Assembly: GCA_027924585.1 (NCBI GenBank)
Contig: BSBM01000870.1
Location: 3,781,001 to 3,845,000 of the forward strand
DNA length: 64,000 nucleotides
Origin: Larix kaempferi
Taxonomy: Eukaryota > Streptophyta > Pinopsida > Pinales > Pinaceae
Direction: 5' to 3'
This document shows positions 12,817 to 23,730 of this stretch, piece after piece. Within the stretch, counting starts at the first letter, position 1. Each line of letters starts with the position of its first letter. Under the pieces are notes generated by a model. That model saw only the letters and a list, made by a program, of their open reading frames with translations, had not been told where the DNA came from and made no database searches. Made by a program: the position numbers and the translations under genes.

Positions 12817-15139
12817 TGTAATGTCCCTTTTTAATACAATTTCCCAAGGTGCTCAAATTCACCAAATTTCAACTCTAGGTATATGTATACAACTGATTCC
12901 AAACTCCTTCATATACTTTCAAAATTGGTGAGGAATGTCATGAGGGGTCATGGGACACATTAATACATCTATAAAACATATATTAAACTTCTATACCCAA
13001 CCATGGTATTCAATTTTCAAGGGAAGAAGTTTAAGGACAATACTAGTCAACTTGGGAAGTGGAAACCCCCCTAGGTCTTGGAACAAAGCTCTTCCAAACA
13101 CTGTACAACCTTCACTAATGATGGGTGTGATAATTGTATATGTTATTAGACATTAATTAAAGTATATTTTCATCATTATATGTGGTTTTTGTGTCTAATA
13201 GGTATCCAAGAGAACTCAGGGAATTTACTAGTAATTTTGAGGCTCAAACCCCCAAGGGTAGATGGCTCGAAATAGATCCAAATGATCTCAAATTGTACCA
13301 GAAGGTGTATGGATGATGTTAAAACATAATAATGGTTTTTATAGGTTCCTTAAAACCTTAAAATGAATTCTACAACTCACTTTGGTAATCTGGTCAATGT
13401 CAAGAGTTTTACTAGCAATTGTGATTCAAATCCCCTTAGGCTAAATGACAAGTTGGCTCTCCAAATGAAATAAAACCTCTCGAAATTATGAACAGAGGCT
13501 GGTGAAATATAAATGACATAAATGGTATCTCATATGCATAATATTTCATCTTATACTCTTCTACAACACTCTCAAATCAGATATAGAATTGCTAGTTTCA
13601 ACATAAGGGGAAATGGTAGGCAATCTCCACTAAATGTTATGAAACTCAACCAAACGCCTCCAAATTCTTTTCTAATGAACATGAAACTCTTTGAAAACAT
13701 AAATTATAGTCAATTTATCATTAATCCATCATTCATTCACTTAACCATTCAAATTTATCAACATATCATTAACTTGCAACAAGGTAGTGGGGAAAATGGC
13801 ATTGTTTGTTCATTAATGAGCAATTTTGCATAGTATCTCTTGGAATCTTGAATTTTTTCTCTTATGAGAATGAAATACAGAGCATATAAATCATATTAAA
13901 AAATAATGGGGCATCAGAGGATCCTCCAAAGAGAATAGTATCTCACCAAAGGTGCAATTCCTCAAGGATCAAGAATATGCATAGAAAACTTGAAATGGTT
14001 AAAGAAGCAATCTGAACTAGAAGTGACCATGATATGCAATGTATATTAAACCTACAACAAATGACTCCATTGAATCTAAAAATGAAATGTTTGAATGGAA
14101 TTTCCAATTACCAACTAGGATGGGAATCTTTCACCCTCAAAATTGGTGCTAACGCAAGTAGAGTAGCACTCCACTAGCTCTTCTCTCCAAATGCAATTGC
14201 AAATTCTAAAAATGATCAAAAGCTGCATTCATTCTTTGTTCTTGAAATTTATAAAGTTTTCAATCTCTCTATGGTTTTAATTCCTTCCAATATATGCATT
14301 CCAACTCAAGTTGGGAAGAGATTCCAAAGAATGCCACTTGTACAACAATTCCTAGTCTCCCACTTACACCAAATCACATGTGGAAGCATATTAGTTTCCC
14401 TAACTCCATTGAGCACCCTCTTGGAGGCTAGTTTTAGACCTGACATGTCATATATGTCATATGTAAGCCATCAAGTTTTATTTGTGTCATAGGTGTCATA
14501 CAATCTTCATCATTGTTGTCATAGAAGCTAGGGAATATAGCCCAAGTGTCACAATTTCTCTAAGATGCCTCTTGCTCTTCCATGGGAGTTACTCTTCCAA
14601 TACAATTCGATATTGGATGAGTCATGCCATGAATAATACCTTTTGAACTCCCCCAAGTATGTTACCCTTCACCTTTAATTCGAATTGGTGAGAGAATGAT
14701 GCCAAGTGTAGTGGGGAAATCTAGCCACATGTGGGTCCCACAACCTCTTATGTGCCCTCATGATCCAATGCCACCTTATTTTCTTTTATTATTATTTATT
14801 TGAACAATTTAATGTTCATTTGTAAGTCTAATGTCACTTTGGGTCTTGTATCTCCATCACTCCAACTTTTAATGCTTCCACCCCCAACCAAGGGAACTAG
14901 TAAGCTAGTGGAAACTTTCCTCCATAATATTTTGTGTGGATGGGGCATTACAATTTGAATTGGGAATTTACTCTAATGTGACCCACCTTTTCCATTTGGA
15001 TCTAATTTTACATTATAACTAACTTGGACATCATGCTTGGCAATTATTTTGACCTTTAGTACCAATTTGACAAACTATCATGAGTATGGCCAATTGGCTT
15101 AGGCCATTGTGATCCAATTCAAAATTTTGGGACATTACA
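12817..15139 (-). repeat. LARD-1 right LTR (5' LTR of a minus-strand element)
   Basis: 2,323 bp bounded by TGTAATGTCCC and GGGACATTACA. Aligned with the left LTR it shows scattered substitutions and small indels throughout. Confidence 0.92.
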
Positions 15140-15144
15140 ATATT

Positions 15145-15408
15145 GATCCATAGTATTGGACGCATATGCTTTGTAAGTCATCCCGTAGTATTATATGTTC
15201 CATGGTATATATCCATAGTATTGGAGCATAGACTTAGTATATAAGTATGGGTTGAGGCCAATGAAGGCATACACAAGTTATTTGTATTGATCTTTCTCAA
15301 AGGAGGTTTCCCCCTCGAAGTGGCCCACGATCAATAAATCTCTTTTTTGTTCTGTTATTTCTGATATATCCTTCATTTTCATTAATTAATTGTTGGAGGT
15401 TCCTCACA
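15145..15408 (+). repeat. Gypsy-1 3' LTR, second part
   Basis: Continues the 3' LTR after LARD-1 and its target duplication. It ends GGTTCCTCACA at 15408, followed by target duplication TTGAG. Confidence 0.92.
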
Positions 15409-16419
15409 TTGAGAAATGTTGAATGTTGTCAAAAGTTAGAACTGAAACAACATAGCATTGTATTTTGGAACCATGAAATCTATCACTTCAAAAATTCAAT
15501 AAAAAATAGAAAAAATAAACATCTATATGGAAAAATTATATATTTAGAACCTGTAGAATATACTCTACAAATATGTGTAATTTTATAAAAAGTTATTGTG
15601 TTTTGCATAGTCAAAAACGTCAATGAAATCAAGTTGTTGGAGAAAGTTTTAAAGGAAAGTTAGCAGGTCTATTTTTTTGTCCCAGCCAATAGGTTTGTTA
15701 GTCTAAACCTAATTCCAAACCAATCACTCTCACCAAAATTTAAAATTTAAATAATGTATATGCGTTACAATATGCATATGCGATATAAAAGACATACATA
15801 TTATAACGCAAATACATTATATCGTATGTGCATTTTGTAAACATACAAAATGCATATGCAATATAACACATATGCGTTATATCGATGATGTGATTTATAG
15901 GCATAAAGAACATATATGCAATATAACTCATATGCATTATTGATACCTTAGAATACTGCATATTTTGATAGGTTGAGAGTAAGTATGAAATATAATTTAA
16001 TAAAATGCCTATATAATATCTAAATCATGTGTATGGAGTCAAATATGGTGGTATGGAATATTTTTCATGGCCATTCAACTAACCACCCCCCTACCAAAAC
16101 AACCACATTAATACCCCTACCACTAGCCACCTCCCCATCCAATATCCATCTATCCCTCTCTCTCTTTCTTCCTATCTTCAAGGCATCCAAAACATCATAG
16201 TAGATATTAGTCATCTTTTGTATATTTTCCTTCAATATTTCACACTTTTTCACATTTTCTACTCTCTCTCTCTCTTTGGGGCATCCAAAATATAATAGTA
16301 GATATTGGTCAACTTCTACATCTTTTACTTCAAGACCTCACACTCTTTTATGTTTGCTACTCTCTCTCTCTCTAATATCATCCATCTCTCTCCACTTCAA
16401 CTAACTGTTGACACAAATA
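15409..16419. other. Spacer between Gypsy-1 and Gypsy-2
   Basis: No gene seen. It holds an ATATGC-rich imperfect hairpin (15801-15882) and, at about 16150-16375, two ~105 bp tandem copies each carrying a CT microsatellite and a phrase near CATCCAAAA...AATAGTAGATATT. Confidence 0.6.
15801..15882. repeat. Imperfect inverted repeat (hairpin)
   Basis: The core arms 15817-15839 and 15844-15866 are 23 nt each with about 20 complementary positions around a 4-nt AACA loop. Weaker pairing extends the arms to about 40 nt. The sequence is a variation on CATATGCRATATAA. Confidence 0.6.
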
Positions 16420-17190
16420 TGTTGACAGGGGTTCACTTCACACTGTTGTCAACAAACACCAACCAAACACCCTTAAGCATCGGGCCAGAAAGGTTTTACC
16501 CTTTTCGGAAACACCCGCAGAGCAAGTGAGGTCTCACCCGAGATGTCTAAGGGGGGATGCAGGAACCAAGTTTCTGTAGTTGGGAGAATACATGCGCTAT
16601 TATACTCTTTGTTGACACAAGCCAAATATTTACATTCGCATCATAACATCATATTATCATCCTAGTAATCCTTGTCTGCATTATCACTTCATACTTAGTG
16701 AATTAGAAAAATCAACAAAGCATGTTTGAGGAATACACAATGCATAACATATCTACGAAAGTATCTAATGCGATCTCAAGAAATCATCATATTGAGATAA
16801 ACATAAGATATATATGCACATTACTCATGGTACAAAGCCAAAACCAGATAATTACTTCATAGATCGATCCAAAAGACAGAAAGACAATAGATGTGAAGAT
16901 CATCTCATATTTCATAACGCAGAAAAATGCCCTCAGGCTTACAATCACACAAAAGTTCTACTCCTTAGATCCTCCGATCGACTATATCTTTGAAGCTTAC
17001 AATCTTAATTCTATTTATAGGTGCGCTTGGCCATTACAAATGGTCCTAATGACCCATTTCTAAATAACTTAACTAATAAATTTCGGATATGTCGGCTTTG
17101 CGACATGTCCTTTGTTCTTGTCTTTGACCCTTTATCCGCTTGGGTTTCCGCACTTTTGCGCTCCGACCCTATACCAATAGGCCCCCAACA
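16420..17190 (-). repeat. Gypsy-2 left LTR (3' LTR of a minus-strand element)
   Basis: On the minus strand it would start TGTTGGGGGCC at 17190 and end CCTGTCAACA at 16420. A second TGTTGACA at 16406 is an alternative outer edge. It contains a minus-strand TATA box at 17011-17020. The inner 347 bp is repeated near 47601. Confidence 0.62.
17011..17020 (-). promoter_or_regulatory. TATA box of the Gypsy-2 LTR
   Basis: The minus strand reads CTATAAATAG, about 170 bp inside the proposed LTR start, a normal U3 position. Confidence 0.55.
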
Positions 17191-18100
17191 CAAAATTGTG
17201 GCTTGCCCTCGAGCCACTTCAAATGGACACTGTTGGTGCATCAACTTGATTCTTGAAATCATCGTAAATTGATTTAACTTGATTGACAACTTCCTTTGCC
17301 AATGATGCTTTACACTCTTTCCCGTTTTGGCAAACAATACCTCTAGCCCCCATGGTGAGAGAATCTTGTTAACTCCAACTACTTTGGTTCCAGAACATCG
17401 GTTTCACAAATTTTATCATCCTTCAATGGAGCCAAAGTGTCCCTCGTGTTAGTCTTGTGGTAGTGAAACAACCTACCGATTCTCTATCAACTACAACTCG
17501 TGCTGAGCTTCAAGAATACCACTTCGTCCTTCGGTTGGTATCCATCGATCTACTAGTACTGCTATTGTTCCTCCTCCTCCACACTGGTTTTTCATGAATT
17601 CTTTTGGTCCTTTTCCTTAGCACACATTTTTTTCTCATGCTGAAATTTGAATGCCCCATTGAAACCCTCTAATCTCACCTCTTCACTCTGCAACTTCCCT
17701 TCGAATTGCGCATTAGGATCAATGACTCTCACCCATAATGCGCATAAGACTTAATGGTTCTCTCTATCCATTTGTTTGGGTATTTATAACTTAAGTCTCT
17801 CGTTCCTCATCCATTTTGTTTTCCTTGAGCAATTATTACTGAATCATTCATCGAATCTTTCACTGATTTACCAAATTCTGCCATCAAGTGTGTCATCATC
17901 TTCCTCCACTGCCTTCCGCTAATGGTCAAATGTTGTAATTAGTAACTGATTTTACTTGCACACGATAAACGTCGACAATATTCAAGCCTCATAGCTTACT
18001 CTTTATTCTATTATTGTTTTTTCGATAGTCCCCATGCGGTCAACAGATTTCCAACCTTTAATCATCATTTTTTTTAACCGCGATCTCTATTTCAGTCGCT
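17191..18100 (-). other. Gypsy-2 region between integrase and 3' LTR
   Basis: About 900 bp without a recognisable coding region on either strand. Short open stretches here do not resemble proteins I know. Confidence 0.5.
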
Positions 18101-19260
18101 ATGCACCTGATTATGCCGATAGGGATTCAACCGACTTCCATTGACTAGATTTGTTTACAATGTTCCATATAGAATTTATAACTACACTGCACCTTCGTTA
18201 GTAATAAAATTTATAATATATGGACCCAACCAATGCATTTGCGGCTTACCTGGGTGCTTCACAAACTTACTATCATATAGCAGGACCATATCTCTGCACT
18301 GGAAGTGCTTCGCCTTAACATGGCGATCATGGCAAGACTTCTGGTGATCCTTTTCTACCTATTGATGGAATCCCACGATAAACCTATCCTCATCAAGTTT
18401 TACCAACTATGCCAACCATTATTCGATGGATTTGTCATCACTCATTTCTGTTGTTGTTGCGATGCATAGACTCGGGATGATGTACTCCATTGGCATCATC
18501 GCTTCTAGTCCTTAAACTAAGTTGAATGGAGTTTGTCCTGTCAATCATTTACAAGTCATTCTATATGCCCATAGTATCACTAGAATCTTTGAATCCCATT
18601 CATCGCGGTTTGTGTTACACACCCTTGTGAGCGCATGCTCCAATGCTTTGTTCAGTGCCTCCACCACATCATTTTCCTGCGGGTGATATGGGGTAATCCT
18701 TTGATGTTGAATATGGAATTCTTCTATCATGACCCTGATAGTTTGGTTGACTAAGTGAGTACCTTGGTCACTCATCAGTATCTTTGGGAACCCAAACCTA
18801 GTGATCACATTATCAAAGATAAAGATTGTCGTTGTTGCAAATGTGCAATCCTTTACTGGTGCAGCTTCATCCCATCGTGTCAAATAATCAGTCGCAATAA
18901 TTATATATCATGACCCTGTTCTTTTTCCTGGTGGGTTGATAGGTCCTACGAAGTCAACTGCCCATTTTTTGAAAGCCTATAATGTTAGTTGAGGTACTAG
19001 CATCATTTCATCCCTTCGCGATGGTTTCCCTATTCTTTGGCATACATCTCAACTCTTTGTATAATATGTAGCATATTTATGCATCTATCAGACACCATAG
19101 TCTAGCTCTAAGTATCTTTCTAGCAGTGGCACACCCTCCATAGTGTCCTCTTGCGATCCCATCGTGAGCTTCTACTAATATTATTTCTTGTTCATGCGGA
19201 AGGATGTATCGGCGAAGGAGTTCGTCTAGCCCCATTTTGTAGAGTCAACTTGCGATTAGC
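18100..19260 (-). pseudogene. Gypsy-2 integrase (broken)
   Basis: Reading leftward: remnants of the HHCC zinc domain ending in DVCQRIGKPS (about 19040), catalytic Asp in KWAVDFVGPI (about 18950), catalytic Asp in LMSDQGTH (about 18765) and catalytic Glu in NDVVEALNKALEHA (about 18655). The DDE triad is complete, but stops lie on both sides of the best open stretch (18545-18883). The C-terminal domain continues to about 18100 with VLLYDSKFVKHPGKP and WLGPYI. The sequence type is that of the Tat/Athila branch, without a chromodomain. Confidence 0.83.
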
Positions 19261-19910
19261 GGAAATTCAGCATCCCTAACAACTAACTGCTTTTTCTGAC
19301 TGGTATTGAATCCTTCTGGTGCATGGCCTGTGGTCAAGAAATGAATGATTTGCTCATAATGGTCATCAACCATTCCAATTCGAAATAATTGCGCATCTGG
19401 TAAGCCTTCGTCAATGCTTCTCAGTTCTTCTCCTGACTCAATTCAGGATAGGTGGTCAGTCCCTGCATTCAATCTCCTGGTTTCACAATGATCTCAAAGT
19501 TGAATTCTTGGAACAATAGAAACTAGCGACAGATATACCCCCCCAAAACAGGTTTGTTGACCAAATATTTCAATGCAGAGTGATCATTAAACATCTTAAA
19601 ATGTCCTCCTAGTAGGTAGTGCCAGAATTTTTGTAGCACATAGACCATTTCTAGGCCTTCCCGTTCTTTCATTGTATAGTTTTTATCCGTAGTGGATAGC
19701 TTCCTACTTGCGAATGCGATTGGACAATCAATCGCTCCTTCTCCTGGCTAGGCCAATATTAATCTTAGTGCAATTGATGACGCATCCACATGAACATGTA
19801 ATCCTTTTTTCCAATTGGGAAAAAATAGGATTGGTTGTACGACCATCTTTGATTTTAGTATGTCGAGGCTCTTCTGGAACTCTTCATTCCAGTCGAACTT
19901 CACATCCTTT
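19260..19910 (-). pseudogene. Gypsy-2 RNase H (broken)
   Basis: Minus-strand translation gives HVDASSIALRLILA, the CPIAFASRKL motif, NYTMKEREGLEMVY and FNDHSALKYL, in the order of the RNase H domain of Ty3/gypsy pol. Several in-frame stops are present. It lies between RT and integrase as expected. Confidence 0.75.
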
Positions 19911-19911
19911 T

Positions 19912-20720
19912 TTAACAGTTTTCCATTAGCGTTGTGATCACCGCATACCTGATAAAATTTTTGTAATAGCCAGTATGTCCCAGTGTCTCCCTTAGTTTAT
20001 TCATTGTCGTCGGTGGTGGTAAGTCGACAATGATTGCAATCTTCGTTGGGTCAACCAATATCCCTTCCTTGCATACAATATGTCCTAACAGAATCCCAAA
20101 TGGAGCGCAGAAGATGCACTTCTTTACGTTTAGCGAAATTTGATGTTGTCGACATCTCTCCAGCATCAACCTTAGATTTGCAACATGGTCCTTAACCAAG
20201 CCATATACGGTTCATTCATCCATATATACTACGAGGAATTTATTAATGAAATCTTTGAATGCGGAAACAACTAATCTTGAAAAGATCGCGAGGTGTTTTT
20301 GAGACCAAACGACATTACCGTGTATTGAAAACAACTCCATTTTGTTACGAACATTGTCTTGTGTCAATCCTCCTTCGAAATATTTATTTGGTGGTATCTG
20401 GAGAATCCATCTGTGAATGAATATATCTCTTGACCTCCGATGCCTTCTAGCACTTCGTCAGAGAATGGTGTCGGGAATGGATCATGAAGACATGCATCAT
20501 TCAGCTTCCTTAGGTCGACGCAAATCCTGATTTTGTCAGACTTCTTATCTTGGACAACCATCACACTGATCCATTCGGATTCCTCCACAAGATCTGTGAT
20601 TCATGCATCCAACATTCACTCTATTTTGGCTTTCACTATCTCCTTATATATGGGATTCAATCTATAGGGTCGTTTCTTTACCGGCTTCACATCAGGTTTC
20701 AGTGGAATTTTCATTTCGCA
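19912..20720 (-). pseudogene. Gypsy-2 reverse transcriptase (broken)
   Basis: Motifs on the minus strand: KIRICVDLRKLNDAC (about 20510), the catalytic Asp motif SFTDGFSRYHQI (about 20400), the YxDD position at 20215-20226, then HQISLNVKKCIFCAPFGILLGH and GHTGYY. The YMDD motif reads YMDE followed at once by TGA, so the active site is destroyed. Between 20240 and 20364 the frame is shifted. Confidence 0.85.
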
Positions 20721-20965
20721 CAGGTCCCTAGAAATTCTTTTCACTTCCAAAAATTTCATTGGGAACAAATCTTGAAACTCATGTAGAAGATCAGTAACTT
20801 TTGCGATTGTCGCATCGCCCCAGTAATCTCTAACTCTTTTGAACTTGGGGTTTTCCTTCGACCCAATATTAGCCTTCTTGATTCACAGTGGTTGTTGGAA
20901 TTGTCAAAGGGCATATATGGTGCTTCGACATCCCGGCTTCCTTTCGACTTTGGTACATAAACAAC

Positions 20966-21583
20966 TCATGGATCATCCTCTTCATCAGGTCCTCCTATCA
21001 CGTTGTAGCACTCCAACAACATTTTCAGTGTCGCAGTACATTGTAATCCCATTGGTTTTTCCGTCAGGACTGCTTCAAGTACCTTGTCCCGAATCTCTTG
21101 TAGTGCACTATGGATGAAGGGATTTTCATCTAAGAAGCTGAAATTTTTTCTAAAGCTAATAGCTAGCTCTTCCCACATAGTTGTTTCGCGTCGTAGTTCT
21201 ACTGCGATGTACCAGCTTTGTAGTACCTCATCCAATGTAGAGATGAACGCATGGACCCATTCTTGTTTTGGTCTCATTCCCCATGCACTTTGACACTCCT
21301 CCAAGTGATCCCTTGGGTCACTCCTTCCACTGTATTTTCTTCTGCAGTACCCTTCAGTTTCACCGAATCTAACTTCCATTAGTTGTCGACATAGTGGCCA
21401 GTTTTTTATAGTTGACTTGTGTGCTACCCACCATCGTGTTGGTGTAGCCTTCAATTCTTCCTCCAATGCCAGTGGTATTTGAATTTTTGATACTTTTTCT
21501 TCAAATTTGGCGATAAATACCGTCAGATTAGGAAATCCTTCGTATGTTAGCAATTCACATACTTTTGTCACCACCCATCTCAA
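20966..21583 (-). pseudogene. Gypsy-2 second gag-like domain between protease and RT
   Basis: A 205-residue open stretch rich in tryptophan, with RWWVAHKSTIKNWP, CRQLMEVRFGE, DPRDHLEECQSAWG and WVHAFISTLDEVLQSWY. The DP-HL-C--W--WVHAF---L---W pattern resembles a retrotransposon gag capsid core, yet it sits downstream of the protease and upstream of RT. I recall similar segments in plant gypsy polyproteins but cannot name a function. It is one of the best preserved parts of the element. Confidence 0.6.
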
Positions 21584-21685
21584 CGATTGGGTGATTCGTG
21601 CACACCTCTTGAATGATGCCTCGTGTAATCGGTTCTTCCAATTCTCAAGCGCTTCATCGGAGTCTGATGATGTTGAGATAATGCT

Positions 21686-22183
21686 TCACCACCCTAATTC
21701 CACATTAGAGGTGGGATTGATGTAGTCCTCTGAGATGTTGTAGACATTATCCCATCCTTTTGTAAATTCTTCCCGCATTGGTTCGACATATCTCTGTCCT
21801 TCTGATGGATCAAGTGGGGCAACGACCCTCATGTCGCGATTTTCAAACGACATTGTTATTTTCTTAAAGTTGATCACAACTTGATTCTCTGTTGCCCAGT
21901 CTATCCCTAACAACATCGAATAGGGACTTGCGTTATCAACTATTTCTATAACGTCGAAATATGCATAAGTCTTTAATCCCTCTATTCCGACTGGGAGATG
22001 ACATAACTGACCAATAGGTGTGACCTTCCTTTGATAAGCTAGTCGAATTTGTACAGGGGACCATTCCAGTTGAGGTCTCCCCATTTTCTCCCATGTCTGT
22101 TTGGTCAAGATATTTACATCTGATCCCATGTACAAAATGATAGAGTCGGCATCAAATGCACCAATCTGGGCAGTCATCCTCAT
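21686..22183 (-). pseudogene. Gypsy-2 aspartic protease
   Basis: The 165-residue open stretch has the retropepsin core: the active-site segment reads YMGSDVNILT at about residue 18, and LLGIDWATEN near residue 92 fits the later conserved part. The catalytic aspartate expected before M/L-G-S is tyrosine, so the enzyme would be inactive. Neighbours are the zinc knuckle (higher coordinates) and the second gag-like domain (lower). Confidence 0.75.
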
Positions 22184-22689
22184 TTCTCTTCCTATTTTCT
22201 TTTTATACAGTTGATATATTGTATGATCTTGTCTTCCATCCTCCTATTGATGTAGTAGGATGGATATCTCTACTAATGCATCCTGATCTTTTTCTAGTGC
22301 CAAACAAATTTCTAGGAAGGCCCTCAATGTGTTGATCCTTCCTGGTGGCTTCTGCGAGTTCGTTGTATCGAATATCTACAACATCTCATAGACGGGTTCT
22401 TTCTAGCCAATAGGTGGTAGTTTAGTCCTTCTCATTGCCTCTTGTGCTTCTAAAAAGGTCTCCCTTTCTACTTCCACATCAAATCGGACTTTTTTTCTTG
22501 TTGTAGGTCGAATGCTAGGCAGTGGTTTGTCTTCCCCTATTGTATCCCCCCCTCTGATCACTGCTGCGACGTTCACAGGTCAAATTCTTATCTCCACTAA
22601 GATCTTCTGTACATTTGGAGGTGTATTTTGATTCTGACTCCCATTCGGGTTCGGTTGAGGTTGGGGTGTATTTTTAGTCTGCCATTTCG

Positions 22690-23090
22690 CAATCAACTGG
22701 GGACATTCCTCAACACTGTGGTCCAGTGCTGCAATAAGTACACTATGGATTCAAGTTAAGAAAACCCCTTTGATAATGTCCAACTTGACCACAATTATGG
22801 CATACGACTAGCCCTCAACCTAGTCCAAGAGATCCTCCATGTCTAACGCCTCCTCCTCGATCTCCATGAAATCCTCCCCTAAAGCCTCCTTGCGGCTGAC
22901 CATATGGATGATACTACTACAGTTGCTATTGTGGTTGGTTGCACTGTGGAGGTGGTTGATTGTACACCGATTGTGGTTGACTATAGTGGAGTTGCACCTG
23001 TTTATACTGTGGTAGGGGTTGATTGTAGTGTGACTGCTGCTGATTGTATTGTTGTTGTTGTTGTAGAGGTGGTTTCTCCTCCCCCTTCAT
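22690..23090 (-). pseudogene. Gypsy-2 gag C-terminus: Q/Y/P-rich linker and zinc knuckle
   Basis: The minus strand encodes a run of QQQQYNQQQSHYNQ type, then a glycine/arginine-rich stretch, then CHNCGQVGHYQRG, a CCHC nucleocapsid knuckle whose last cysteine is lost, and CTYCSTGPQC as a second partial one. Such segments bind RNA. An open plus-strand frame at 22904-23092 is only the antisense shadow of the CAA-rich linker. Confidence 0.7.
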
Positions 23091-23725
23091 GAAGAATGTA
23101 TTTGCGGTCCTTTCTTGGAGTAATTCATATTCCCTACAATCCTTTTCTTCATGACCAACTTATCGACATAAATTTCAGAAAATATTGGTTGGCTTCGAAA
23201 CCATTTTCTGTAAGTATATGAATTCTTCTGATCGATTCCCCCTTGTCTAAAAAATTCGACACTATGGAATTCCTCCCTGACTGAGTGGGTTTGGTGCGCA
23301 AGACTGTAAATATTCACGGAATTATGGGCACTAGTCCTTATGATGTCCTTCTTATTTGCAGTGAATGCACCATATTTCCTCATGAGCCTCTTTCCCTTTC
23401 TTGATGTCGTGTAGTTGGATCGTCCATTTTTCTAACTACGCTTGGATGTGGTTCATACCTAACCCTGTTTCGCCAACTGGTGAATCCTCCAACTTCATCG
23501 CGATTTCTAGTGCCTCTGCATGGGACACAATATTCTACTACATTAGTGGAATATGAATGTGTGGTACTAATCCCGCGATGAACCATTCCTTCTATTGTAC
23601 ATCGCTCATTTAAAAACTCACTTTCTCCATCAAGGTATTATATCTTTGGTTGAACTCCCATACTGATTCATTAGGGAATTGCTTGATCTCCTTCAGTTCT
23701 GTGATATATTGCAACTCTGACTTTG
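23091..23725 (-). pseudogene. Gypsy-2 gag, part downstream of LARD-2
   Basis: Minus-strand fragments such as ELKEIKQFPNESVWEFNQRY and HAEALEIAMKLE continue the gag capsid region begun at 30492-31685. The frame resumes exactly where LARD-2 and one GTTTC copy are removed. Stops and shifts are present. Confidence 0.75.
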
Positions 23726-23730
23726 GTTTC

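Larger units (their letters stand above)
6977..15139 (-). mobile_element. LARD-1: long-LTR element without pol, nested in Gypsy-1 LTR
   Basis: Bounded by TGTAATGTCCC at 6977 and GGGACATTACA at 15139, with target duplication GTATT/ATATT (6972-6976, 15140-15144; one mismatch, and the unbroken 5' LTR of Gypsy-1 has GTATT). Two LTRs of about 2.32 kb, after removing a nested solo LTR, flank a 2.8 kb interior. The primer binding site is next to the right LTR on the minus strand and the polypurine tract next to the left LTR, so the element reads leftward. The interior encodes one decayed unknown protein and no protease, RT or integrase. This fits the large retrotransposon derivative (LARD) or gag-only class. 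It is older than LARD-2, to judge by its broken frame. Confidence 0.9.
1207..15408 (+). mobile_element. Gypsy-1: chromovirus-type Ty3/gypsy retrotransposon with nested insertion
   Basis: Full-length but dead element. Both LTRs start TGTTAGGAAC and end GGTTCCTCACA, and the whole is flanked by perfect 5 bp target duplications TTGAG (1202-1206 and 15409-15413). It has a primer binding site like initiator tRNA-Met, a polypurine tract, and gag, protease, RT, RNase H, integrase and chromodomain in the order of Ty3/gypsy chromoviruses (Tekay/Del-like by appearance). The coding region holds several stops and at least two frameshifts. The span includes LARD-1, inserted in the 3' LTR; without it the element is about 6 kb. 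Confidence 0.93.

Noticed and set aside
17011-17337. Open frames on both strands across the Gypsy-2 LTR edge
   Set aside because: They cross the LTR boundary and TATA box and show no protein similarity I recognise.
22904-23092. Plus-strand frame rich in Val/Thr/Asp (MDDTTTVAIVVGC)
   Set aside because: It is the antisense of the CAA-rich Gln/Tyr linker of Gypsy-2 gag.
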